In this document: piece after piece, positions 1 to 5,786 of the stretch
Numbering within the stretch: position 1 is the stretch's first letter
How the letters are laid out: each line of letters starts with the position of its first letter
The notes under the pieces: generated by a model
The model's database searches: none
Told to the model about the DNA's origin: nothing
Seen by the model: the letters and a program-made list of their open reading frames with translations, nothing else
Assembly (NCBI GenBank): GCA_013331215.1
Contig: DUGU01000129.1
Span: forward strand, 1-5,786
DNA: 5,786 nucleotides
Origin: Methanoregulaceae archaeon
GTDB taxonomy: Archaea; Halobacteriota; Methanomicrobia; Methanomicrobiales; Methanospirillaceae
Reading direction: 5' to 3'
Made by a program: the position numbers and the translations under genes

Positions 1-444
1 TTCTTCTCGAGCCTTCCGATGCTCCTCCACTGGGAGGACCGTGACTCCATGGCTCATTCCATCGAGTCGCGCGTGCCGTTCCTCGATTACCGGCTCGTCG
101 AGTTCGTCACCGGCCTTCCGACCGACTACAAACTCGCCGGCTGCCGGACGAAGCAGGTGCTGCGCGACGGCATGAAGGGGATTCTCCCCGAGGCCGTACG
201 CGAGCGATGGGATAAGATCGGTTTCGCCACGGGCGAGGTCGAATGGATCCGGCAGCAGGAACCGGACCTCTTCCGCTCGATGGTCGTCGAGGCGATCGAG
301 GGCTCCCACGGGGTCCTCAACGACGAGGCGCGCCGGCAGCTCGAGGAGGTTATCAGCGGGGAGCGGAGTTACACGACCGACTATTTCATCTGGCGCTGGA
401 TCTGCTTCGCGCGATGGATGCGGATCTTCGCGGTCGCGCTATGA
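1..444 (+). CDS. asnB: Asparagine synthase (glutamine-hydrolysing), C-terminal fragment
   Basis: The frame is open from base 1 (FFSSLP precedes the first Met at 19) and stops with TGA at 442-444, giving 147 residues. The fragment carries the conserved C-terminal block of the AsnB synthetase domain: LPMLLHWEDRDSMAHSIES at residues 5-23, then RVPFLDYRLVEF. AsnB proteins are usually about 600 residues, so this is roughly the last quarter; the N-terminal glutaminase domain and the ATP pyrophosphatase motif lie off the left edge. Family members use glutamine nitrogen and ATP to convert an acid to an amide, classically aspartate to asparagine in the cytoplasm. Copies inside glycan clusters are often thought to amidate sugar acids. 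The two following glycosyltransferases favour that role here, but this is inference. The family call is firm; the substrate is not known. Confidence 0.93.
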   Translation, partial: FFSSLPMLLHWEDRDSMAHSIESRVPFLDYRLVEFVTGLPTDYKLAGCRTKQVLRDGMKGILPEAVRERWDKIGFATGEVEWIRQQEPDLFRSMVVEAIEGSHGVLNDEARRQLEEVISGERSYTTDYFIWRWICFARWMRIFAVAL

Positions 445-469
445 TGATTGTCCTCCGCCGCGGGCGAAT

Positions 470-475
470 GAGGTG
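470..475 (+). promoter_or_regulatory. Shine-Dalgarno site that sets the start of the first glycosyltransferase
   Basis: GAGGTG lies 9 bases before the ATG at 485. A longer reading could begin at the GTG at 473, but that GTG is part of the Shine-Dalgarno sequence itself and would have no ribosome site of its own. ATG 485 also gives the typical GT4 beginning MRILIVSVSDL. Confidence 0.7.
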
Positions 476-484
476 CAGAGGCCC

Positions 485-1618
485 ATGCGTATCCTGATTG
501 TCTCGGTCAGCGACCTGAAGAACGACCCCAGGGTCTACCGGCAGATCAGCCACCTCTCGGCCACACACGAGGTCAGCTGCGTCGGGCTCGGTGACCCCCT
601 GATCGACGGGGTGACGTTCCACGCGATACCGCCGTCGAGCCCCTGGCCGACCAGGCTGAAGACCGGGATCTCGATGGCCTTCCGACGATACGAGAGCCTG
701 GCAGAGACGTTCCCTGCGCTGCAGCAGCTGCGCCCACGCATCTCGCGCGAGCCGTTCGACCTGGTCATCGCAAACGATACGAGCGCCCTGTCGTTCGCGT
801 TCGCCGTCGCGGGCGATGCTCCTGTCTTATTCGACGCGCACGAGTATGCCCCGCGCGAGTTCGAGCTGTCGCGCAGGTGGAGACTGCTCAGTCAGGGGTA
901 CCAGTACTACCTCTGCAGATCCTATCTCTCTCGATGCGCCGCCACGACGACTGTCTGCGAGGGCCTCGCCGAGGAGTACGCGCGCGAGTTCGGCGTCCGC
1001 CCCGATGTCATCACGAACGCGGCTCCCTATCACGATCTCACACCGCGGCCGACGGACCCTGATCACATCCGCATCGTCCACCACGGGCTTGCCGGCGAAG
1101 AGCGCCGCATAGAAGCCATGATCGAGACAATGGACTCAGTCGATCCGCGTTTCTCGCTCGACCTGATGCTCGTGAAGGCGGAGCGGGGGGATGCGTACTA
1201 CGAGCATCTGCGGGAGATGGCCGCGGGTCGGCCCAACGTGACTATCCGCGATCCCGTCCCGATGCACCGCATCGTGGAGACCATTGCTCAGTACGATATC
1301 GGCCTCTTCCTCCTCAGCCCCTCCAACTTCAACTATTATCACGCTCTCCCGAACAAGCTCTTCGAGTTCGTCCAGGCCCGGCTGGCCATTGCCGTTGGCC
1401 CGTCTCCCGAGATGGCGCGGATCGTCAGGGATCACGACCTCGGCATCGTGGCGCCCGATTTCGAACCGGTCACCATGGCCGAGCGCCTCAACGCGCTGAC
1501 CCCGGAGCGCCTCGACCATTACAAGGCCCAGTCCCACCGCCATGCCCGCTCGCTTTCGGCGGACGGGAATATGAAAAAGCTCGACGAGATCATCGGATCC
1601 CTCGCCGATGGATCATGA
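485..1618 (+). CDS. GT4-like glycosyltransferase (first of tandem pair)
   Basis: This is a predicted cytoplasmic, GT-B-fold glycosyltransferase of 377 residues, a normal length for GT4. Residues below are numbered from ATG 485. The N-terminal Rossmann half opens with MRILIVSVSDLKNDPRVYRQ (1-20), a common opening for GT4 proteins of glycan clusters, and contains DAHEY (117-121). The C-terminal donor-binding half starts near IRIVHHGL (195-202) and contains LPNKLFEFVQARLAIAVG (288-305). In the E-x7-E nucleotide-sugar site the second Glu is E294, but the first position is His 286. No membrane segment or signal peptide is seen. It follows the asparagine synthase after 40 bases and overlaps the next gene by 4 bases, so co-transcription is likely. 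Its GC is lower than that of its neighbours (about 60% in sampled lines). Sugar donor and acceptor cannot be assigned. Confidence 0.88.
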   Translation: MRILIVSVSDLKNDPRVYRQISHLSATHEVSCVGLGDPLIDGVTFHAIPPSSPWPTRLKTGISMAFRRYESLAETFPALQQLRPRISREPFDLVIANDTSALSFAFAVAGDAPVLFDAHEYAPREFELSRRWRLLSQGYQYYLCRSYLSRCAATTTVCEGLAEEYAREFGVRPDVITNAAPYHDLTPRPTDPDHIRIVHHGLAGEERRIEAMIETMDSVDPRFSLDLMLVKAERGDAYYEHLREMAAGRPNVTIRDPVPMHRIVETIAQYDIGLFLLSPSNFNYYHALPNKLFEFVQARLAIAVGPSPEMARIVRDHDLGIVAPDFEPVTMAERLNALTPERLDHYKAQSHRHARSLSADGNMKKLDEIIGSLADGS

Positions 1619-2862
1619 AGAACGCCCTCCTCGTCGCCTACGAGTATCCGCCGATCGGCGGCATCGGGATCATCCGGTCGCTCAATTTTTCGAAGTATCT
1701 GCCGGCCTTCGGCTGGCACCCGCACGTCCTCTCCGTGCGGAACCCCGACCGGTTCTACAGCACGCTCACCCACGAGCCGGTCCCGGACGGCGTCACGGTC
1801 CACCGCTCCTGGAACGTCGCGAACAACCTCTCGGTCGACGAGGGGGCCCTCCGCCGCATCGGCGTCCGATCGAAACTGATCGTCCCCGACGCCTACGTCG
1901 GCTGGATTCCGGACACGGTCCGGGTCGGCCGGCGGATCGTCCGGGATCACGACATCGACCTGGTCTACGTGAGCGTCTCGCCGTTCTCGGCCTGCCGGAT
2001 CGGGACGCGCCTCAAGGAGAAGACGGGTCTTCCGCTCGTGATCGACTTTCGCGACGCCTGGACGCTCGCGCCGAACCCGATCACCTACGTCCATCCGGCG
2101 CTCCGGCGGAAGAACGAACGGCTCGAGGTCGAGGCGTTCCGCGCAGCGGACCGGATCGTGACGGCGACCGAGGGGATCGCCGAGCAGTACGCGGAGAAGT
2201 ACCCGTTCGCCGCGGAGAAACTGGTCTCGATCCTGAACGGCTTCGACTGCGACGACATTCCGCGCCGGGCCGAGCCGTTCGAGAAGTTCACGATCGCCTA
2301 CACCGGGTTCTTCTACGGGGCCCAGTCGCCTCACGTCTTCCTGCAGGCGCTCGGCCGGATCGTCCGCGAGCACCTGATCCCCGACGACGAGCTCCAGTTC
2401 CTCTGGGCCGGGCGCGACGTCCCCCGGGTGCGCGAGATGATCCGCGACGAGGGGATCGGGCACGTGGTCCGCTACCTGGGCCTTGTCCCGAAGCGGGAGG
2501 CCGACGAGCTGCTCTACCGGTCCCACCTCCTCTTCTTCCTGCTCGGCGAGAACGAGCAGGTGACCCAGCGCCGGATCCTGACCGGCAAGATCTTCCCGTA
2601 CCTCGCCTCCGGCCGCCCGGTCCTCGCGCTCGTCCCAGAGGGCGACGCGCGCGACCTGATCGAACGCTACTCCGGGGATTCGTACATCATCACGAACGGC
2701 CCGGTAGACGAGGTCGTGCGCGCGATCCTGGACGCCTACCGCCGATGGAAGGCCGGCGACCAGCCCACCACCATGGATCCGCGGACCGGGGAGTTCCGGC
2801 GGCGATACAACTACCGGGCGCGGACCGGCGAGCTCGCGGCCGTCTTCGACTCGCTCACCTGA
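1615..2862 (+). CDS. GT4-like glycosyltransferase (second of tandem pair)
   Basis: This is a 415-residue predicted GT-B glycosyltransferase. It starts with the glycine-rich acceptor-side loop YPPIGGIG (11-18) followed by RSLNFSKYLPAFGWHPHVL, a signature of a large GT4-like group from surface polysaccharide clusters. Further motifs are DFRDAW (144-149), the domain linker ILNGFD (206-211) and the donor-site stretch TGKIFPYLASGRPVLAL (323-339). At the last site relatives usually read K-(L/I)-F-E-Y; here residue 328 is Pro, read directly as codon CCG. The ATG at 1615 overlaps the upstream TGA (ATGA, 1615-1618), and no clear Shine-Dalgarno lies before it, so translation is probably coupled to the upstream gene. 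The stop at 2860-2862 lies within the end of the convergent minus-strand gene. It presumably adds a sugar to a lipid-linked glycan; the specificity is unknown. Confidence 0.88.
   Translation: MKNALLVAYEYPPIGGIGIIRSLNFSKYLPAFGWHPHVLSVRNPDRFYSTLTHEPVPDGVTVHRSWNVANNLSVDEGALRRIGVRSKLIVPDAYVGWIPDTVRVGRRIVRDHDIDLVYVSVSPFSACRIGTRLKEKTGLPLVIDFRDAWTLAPNPITYVHPALRRKNERLEVEAFRAADRIVTATEGIAEQYAEKYPFAAEKLVSILNGFDCDDIPRRAEPFEKFTIAYTGFFYGAQSPHVFLQALGRIVREHLIPDDELQFLWAGRDVPRVREMIRDEGIGHVVRYLGLVPKREADELLYRSHLLFFLLGENEQVTQRRILTGKIFPYLASGRPVLALVPEGDARDLIERYSGDSYIITNGPVDEVVRAILDAYRRWKAGDQPTTMDPRTGEFRRRYNYRARTGELAAVFDSLT
2855..2862. other. 8-base tail-to-tail overlap of convergent genes
   Basis: The plus-strand TGA at 2860-2862 and the minus-strand TGA at 2857-2855 lie inside each other's reading frames, so the coding regions share 8 bases. 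There is no room for an intergenic terminator, and I see no T-rich run just past either stop. Both transcripts must therefore end inside, and antisense to, the opposing gene. Confidence 0.9.
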
Positions 2863-4060
2863 GCAGATCCGCGTACACCTCGAGGAGGCGAGCGCCGATC
2901 GCCTCCCACGAAAACTGCCGACCGTACTCCCGGATCCGGTCGAGGTCCCACGACCGGTCGAGCCCTGCCAGGATCGCGTCCGCGAGCGCGGCCGGATCGG
3001 CCGGGTCGACGAGCAGGCCGTAGTCCTCCGAGTCGATGATCTCGGGAATGCCGCCGACGCGGGTGCCGACGAACGGCCGGGCGCACCCGAGCGCCTCGAA
3101 CATCACGGTCGGGTTCCCCTCGTTCAGGCTCGACATCACGAAGAGGTCGGCCGCGTTCATCCAGACCGGGACGAGCGCGTCCTCGACGAAGCCGAGCAGC
3201 CGGACGCGGTCTCCGAGACCGAGCTCGTCGATCCGGCACTGCAGCGCCTCACGGAGGGGGCCGCTCCCCCCGATGCAGCAGAGGACGTCGTCGCGGGCAT
3301 CGGCCACGCCGCGCATGGCCTCGACGAGGTACGCGAACCCCTTCTGCTCGACCAGGTACCCGAGGGAGAAGAGGACCTTTGCGGCGAGCGGGAGGCCGAG
3401 CCGCCGCCGGCAGTCGTCGCGGTCCATGGGCCGGAACTCGGGCGGGTAGCCGTTCGGGATCGAGAGCACGTGCGTATTGTAGCGCTCGAGGAGGGGGACG
3501 TCGCGCCGGTTCACGCGGACGATGACGTCCTGCGCCCGCCATGCCGCGACCACGAGCGGGCGCGCCTCCGTCGCCTCCTCGGCCAGCCAGCCCGAGTCCT
3601 CGTGGACCGTGAGCACGCTCGGGACGTCGTGCGCCTCCTTGAGGCGGCGGGCGATGTGGCCCGACGGCCAGGTGAAGTGGGCGTGGACGAGGTCGAACCG
3701 GATCTTCTCGGAGCGGATCAATCGCTCGACCGCGCGAGCGCGGAGGTCGAGGTAGGGCTTCGCCCACTCGACCAGGGGGAGGCGGGGGCGGCGCGGGACG
3801 AAGAGGGCGCGGGGGAAGTGGACCTCGACGTTGCCATAATGGTAGTCGTGGCAGAACCGGTCGCTCGCCACGCGCCCCCCGCTGCGCGGGACGGGCGCGA
3901 TCACGACCACGCGGCCGAAGGCCTTCCGGATCGGCTCGAGCTGGTGCTTGACGAAGACCCCGCCGATGTACCGGTTCGCCTCGTCCGGAAAGTCCGGCGC
4001 GATCACGAGGAGCGTCCGATCGCCGAGCGCCCCCGTCCCCGCTGCGTCCGCCCCGTCCAT
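2855..4060 (-). CDS. GT4 family glycosyltransferase (canonical)
   Basis: This is a 401-residue GT-B glycosyltransferase with a textbook GT4 layout. The N-terminal domain has LLVIAPDFPDE (17-27), DLVHAHFTWPSG (123-134) and TVHEDSGW (151-158). The linker reads IPNGY (201-205). The C-terminal donor domain has EQKGF (238-242), GGSGPLREAL (264-273), an intact E-x7-E site (E314 and E322 in EGNPTVMFE) and GGIPEII (336-342). Family members transfer a sugar from a nucleotide sugar with retention of configuration, usually at the inner membrane face. ATG 4060 is supported by a GAGGTG site 5 bases upstream; it leaves about 14 extra residues before the first beta strand, which is not unusual. It lies 9 bases after the methyltransferase and is probably in the same transcript as top6A. 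It is very GC-rich (about 70-75% in sampled lines). Confidence 0.93.
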   Translation of the reverse strand: MDGADAAGTGALGDRTLLVIAPDFPDEANRYIGGVFVKHQLEPIRKAFGRVVVIAPVPRSGGRVASDRFCHDYHYGNVEVHFPRALFVPRRPRLPLVEWAKPYLDLRARAVERLIRSEKIRFDLVHAHFTWPSGHIARRLKEAHDVPSVLTVHEDSGWLAEEATEARPLVVAAWRAQDVIVRVNRRDVPLLERYNTHVLSIPNGYPPEFRPMDRDDCRRRLGLPLAAKVLFSLGYLVEQKGFAYLVEAMRGVADARDDVLCCIGGSGPLREALQCRIDELGLGDRVRLLGFVEDALVPVWMNAADLFVMSSLNEGNPTVMFEALGCARPFVGTRVGGIPEIIDSEDYGLLVDPADPAALADAILAGLDRSWDLDRIREYGRQFSWEAIGARLLEVYADLLR

Positions 4061-4065
4061 ACCCC

Positions 4066-4071
4066 CACCTC
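4066..4071 (-). promoter_or_regulatory. Shine-Dalgarno site overlapping the methyltransferase stop
   Basis: GAGGTG on the minus strand (4071 down to 4066) sits 5 bases before the glycosyltransferase ATG at 4060. It shares bases with the TGA (4072-4070) of the methyltransferase, so a ribosome ending the upstream gene sits on the next ribosome site, which fits translational coupling. Confidence 0.7.
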
Positions 4072-4771
4072 AGCGCGCGAGCACCAGCAGCGAGTAGCCC
4101 CCGAAGAGCCGGACCGCGAGGTCGGGGGCGACCGGGTAGGCCAGCCGCCGGGCCACGTTCGCGACCGAGTCCTTCCAGCCGTACGCGTGCGGCAGGGTGT
4201 ACCCGGGGGTGTAGCAGGTGTCGACCACCTCGTAGCCGCAGTCCGCGAGGAGGGCGAGGGCGAGGTCCCTCGTGAAGTAGTGGACGTGCCCGCTCTTCCT
4301 CCACTGCGAGAGGAGAAAGCCCCGGTAGAGCATCGAGAGCGCGAAGAGCTCGAGGGGAATATGGAAGACGGTATAACCAGCCCGCGACTTGAGAGCCCGG
4401 AGGAAGCCGAAGCAGTCCTCGACGTGCTCGAGCACGTCGATGCAGAGCAGGAGGTCGAACGAGACTGCGGGGTTCTCGGCCCGGAGATCGGCGAGACGGA
4501 ACTCCAGGCCCGGCGCCTCGCGCAGGAGGCAGAGCTCGTGCGCCTGCGGCGAGACCTCGTAGCCCGTGAAGGCCGCGCCGGGCATCCGCTCCCGCAGCCC
4601 GGCGAGGACGCCGCCCGCGCCGCACCCGACCTCGCCCACGCGCTCGGGGCTGAGCTGGTTGCGCTCGAGCAGCGCATGGATCCACGCCGCCTTGAAGGGC
4701 GCGTCCTCCTCGTGCCAGCCCGGGTTCGCGGCGAGGTACGCGCCGTCGCGATAGCGGTCGCCGACCTCCAC
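4070..4771 (-). CDS. Class I SAM-dependent methyltransferase
   Basis: This 233-residue protein has the Rossmann-fold methyltransferase motifs: motif I GEVGCGAGG (46-54) for SAM binding, an acidic residue ending strand 2 in GYEVSP (70-75), and DVLEHV (112-117) after strand 4. The later GHVHYFTR (161-168) is typical of Methyltransf_23-like enzymes found in glycan clusters. The N-terminal pattern around YLAANPGWHEEDAPFKAAWI also fits that group. No membrane segment is convincing, so it is probably cytoplasmic. The start is GTG at 4771, two bases after the top6A stop; no ATG occurs in frame before Met 63, well past motif I. A partial ribosome site GGGGGT lies 9 bases upstream. Together with the downstream glycosyltransferase it suggests O-methylation or capping of a sugar, but the substrate is inferred. 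A protein or small-molecule substrate cannot be excluded. Confidence 0.88.
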   Translation of the reverse strand: MEVGDRYRDGAYLAANPGWHEEDAPFKAAWIHALLERNQLSPERVGEVGCGAGGVLAGLRERMPGAAFTGYEVSPQAHELCLLREAPGLEFRLADLRAENPAVSFDLLLCIDVLEHVEDCFGFLRALKSRAGYTVFHIPLELFALSMLYRGFLLSQWRKSGHVHYFTRDLALALLADCGYEVVDTCYTPGYTLPHAYGWKDSVANVARRLAYPVAPDLAVRLFGGYSLLVLAR

Positions 4772-4773
4772 GC

Positions 4774-5786
4774 CTACAGTACCCCCATCTCGGTCAGCCG
4801 CGCCGGCAGGTACTCGCGCGTCACGAAGTCCAGGCCCCGCGCCGCGAACGCCTGCTGTTCGGACTTCAGGCCGAGGTCGAGCTGTCGCTTGATCTGGTAC
4901 CGCCAGTACTCCGTGTCGAAGCGCGGGTCGGTCAGCTCGGACTTCAGGGCCTGCACGTCCTTGTCCGTCAGCTTGTCCGACGGCAGGTTGTAGTCCGCGA
5001 TGTCGCTCGGCTGGACGCCGATGAACTGCGCACGCGGCGTCGCGAGCAGCTCGGACATGTGCGCCGACTTGATCGAGCCGTACGCGACCGAGGCATAGAT
5101 CCGGTACGACCAGGGGTCGCCGTCCGTGAAGACCGTCACGGGCAGGTCGAACTTTTCCGAGAGCATGTGGAGGACGCGCCGCGTCGAGCGGGCCGGCTGG
5201 CCCTTCAGGTGGACCAGGATCGCGTCGTGGGCCTCGTCGAAGCCGTTCTCCTGCAGCCGCGCGTACATGCCGCCGGTCTCGATCGCGATCACCATCTTCG
5301 CGTCGTGCTCGACGAGCTCGAGCCCCTCGACGTTGTTCGGGATCGCGTACCCGGCCTCGCCCACGTCGTCCCGGCAGTGGATCTCGCGGAGCCCCCGCCG
5401 GGTCGACTCGCGGATCCGGAGCGGCCCGAAGACCGTCGCGCCGTCCTCCTCGGGCCGGAGGTGGAAGGCCTCGCGCTGGAGCATGGTCAGGATCTCCAGG
5501 TCCTCGATCAGGTAGTTCGACTCGTCCTGCGCGCCGAACTTCGCGCGCTTCCAGCCCTCGGAGATGTAATACATTTCTCTCAGCGTTGAGGACCGGTTTT
5601 CCTTCAGCTGCTGCTTGATGAACCCGATGACATAGGCCATCTTTAAAAGGTGCGTGGCACTCTTTGCTGACGCGGCTGTCCGCATGCTCTCCTTGTCGCC
5701 GTATTTCCAGACCTCGCTTGCATCATCAAACTCGATGTTATATTTCGTCCGGGTGGGAAGGGATATGGACGGGATCTCCCCGGCCT
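4774..5786 (-). CDS. top6A: DNA topoisomerase VI subunit A (Top6A/Spo11 family), N-terminus cut by window edge
   Basis: Top6A is the DNA-cleaving subunit of the archaeal type IIB topoisomerase. With Top6B (the ATPase) it makes double-strand breaks with 5' phosphotyrosyl links to relax supercoils and separate chromosomes. The frame is open from 5784, so 33 residues (AGEIPSISL onward) precede the first in-window Met at 5685, and 336 residues are visible. Known proteins are about 360-370 residues, so some 30 are missing. The winged-helix block has [10 protein letters not shown]; the second Tyr (codon 5568-5566) is the expected nucleophile. The Toprim domain has Glu in AIETGG (codon 5280-5278) and Asp-x-Asp in TDGDPW (codons 5124-5122 and 5118-5116), spaced 52 and 54 residues after the Glu as expected for metal binding. 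The C-terminus ends MGVL with TAG at 4776-4774. top6B usually adjoins top6A in archaea and may lie off the right edge. Base composition changes near 5565. Confidence 0.96.
   Translation of the reverse strand, partial: AGEIPSISLPTRTKYNIEFDDASEVWKYGDKESMRTAASAKSATHLLKMAYVIGFIKQQLKENRSSTLREMYYISEGWKRAKFGAQDESNYLIEDLEILTMLQREAFHLRPEEDGATVFGPLRIRESTRRGLREIHCRDDVGEAGYAIPNNVEGLELVEHDAKMVIAIETGGMYARLQENGFDEAHDAILVHLKGQPARSTRRVLHMLSEKFDLPVTVFTDGDPWSYRIYASVAYGSIKSAHMSELLATPRAQFIGVQPSDIADYNLPSDKLTDKDVQALKSELTDPRFDTEYWRYQIKRQLDLGLKSEQQAFAARGLDFVTREYLPARLTEMGVL
4781..4786 (-). promoter_or_regulatory. Weak Shine-Dalgarno site for the GTG-started methyltransferase
   Basis: GGGGGT on the minus strand (4786 down to 4781), inside the last codons of top6A, is a partial match to the archaeal ribosome site and lies 9 bases before GTG 4771. 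With the 2-base gap to the top6A stop, initiation probably depends on translation of top6A. The match is poor and could be chance in GC-rich DNA. Confidence 0.4.

Noticed and set aside
473..484. A GTG start at 473 adding MQRP to the first glycosyltransferase
   Set aside because: This GTG lies within the GAGGTG ribosome site that serves ATG 485, and the family sequence begins at MRIL.
445..484. A possible internal promoter in the largest gap between genes
   Set aside because: The 40 bases hold no TATA-like archaeal box at a useful distance from ATG 485; only the ribosome site is recognisable.
441..497. An 18-residue open frame in the 40-base gap after the asparagine synthase
   Set aside because: It overlaps both the preceding stop and the next gene's start, has no ribosome site, and encodes an Arg/Cys-rich peptide with no likeness to a known leader.
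1519..2526. A 335-codon minus-strand open frame antisense to the second glycosyltransferase
   Set aside because: Asp/Arg/Val/Pro-biased translation with no motif or ribosome site; it is explained by the strong C/G third-position bias of the sense gene.
1608..3023. A 471-codon plus-strand open frame overlapping the second glycosyltransferase
   Set aside because: Low-complexity Arg/Pro/Ala-rich translation with no recognisable fold; it shadows a gene with intact GT4-like motifs.
3249..4685. A 478-codon minus-strand open frame spanning methyltransferase and glycosyltransferase in another frame
   Set aside because: The product is almost entirely Arg, Ala, Pro and Gly, as expected from an off-frame reading of GC-rich codons. 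The two genes beneath it have clear motifs, starts and stops.
3470..4993. A 507-codon plus-strand open frame running antisense to the glycosyltransferase, the methyltransferase and part of top6A
   Set aside because: Its translation is rich in Arg, Ala, Val, Glu and Asp with no domain motif. It crosses three well-supported genes, and GC-rich DNA has few stop codons in antisense frames.

Overview
The window looks like chromosomal DNA of a euryarchaeon, most likely a high-GC methanogen of the Methanomicrobia (Methanomicrobiales-like). The main reason is the right-hand gene, a clear archaeal DNA topoisomerase VI subunit A. The proteins lack the strongly acidic composition of halophiles. Shine-Dalgarno sites of the form GAGGTG precede several starts. 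The lineage call is inference from protein character and base composition, not from a database match.

Layout. Plus strand, left to right: the C-terminal end of an asparagine synthase (1-444, cut by the left edge), a GT4-like glycosyltransferase (485-1618), and a second GT4-like glycosyltransferase (1615-2862) that overlaps the first by 4 bases (ATGA). Minus strand, right to left: top6A (5786-4774, N-terminus cut by the right edge), a class I SAM-dependent methyltransferase (4771-4070, GTG start) and a canonical GT4 glycosyltransferase (4060-2855). The two gene sets converge and their 3' ends overlap by 8 bases (2855-2862). Coding density is nearly total: the largest gap between genes is 40 bases (445-484), so no stretch over 300 bases lacks a gene. 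I see no tRNA, rRNA, insertion sequence, CRISPR array or evident terminator.

Function. Apart from top6A, every gene fits the assembly or decoration of a surface glycan, such as an S-layer or archaellum N-glycan or an exopolysaccharide. Three glycosyltransferases would add sugars, the methyltransferase could cap or modify a sugar, and the asparagine synthase could amidate a uronic acid. The donors, acceptors and final glycan cannot be read from the sequence. top6A is a housekeeping gene that sits directly upstream of, and probably in one transcript with, two of these glycan genes.

I find no convincing new biological system. The points worth a second look are a sharp base-composition change inside top6A next to its catalytic tyrosine, the housekeeping-plus-glycan operon, the overlapping convergent ends, unusual residues at the GT4 E-x7-E site in the two plus-strand glycosyltransferases, and the lower GC of the first of these.
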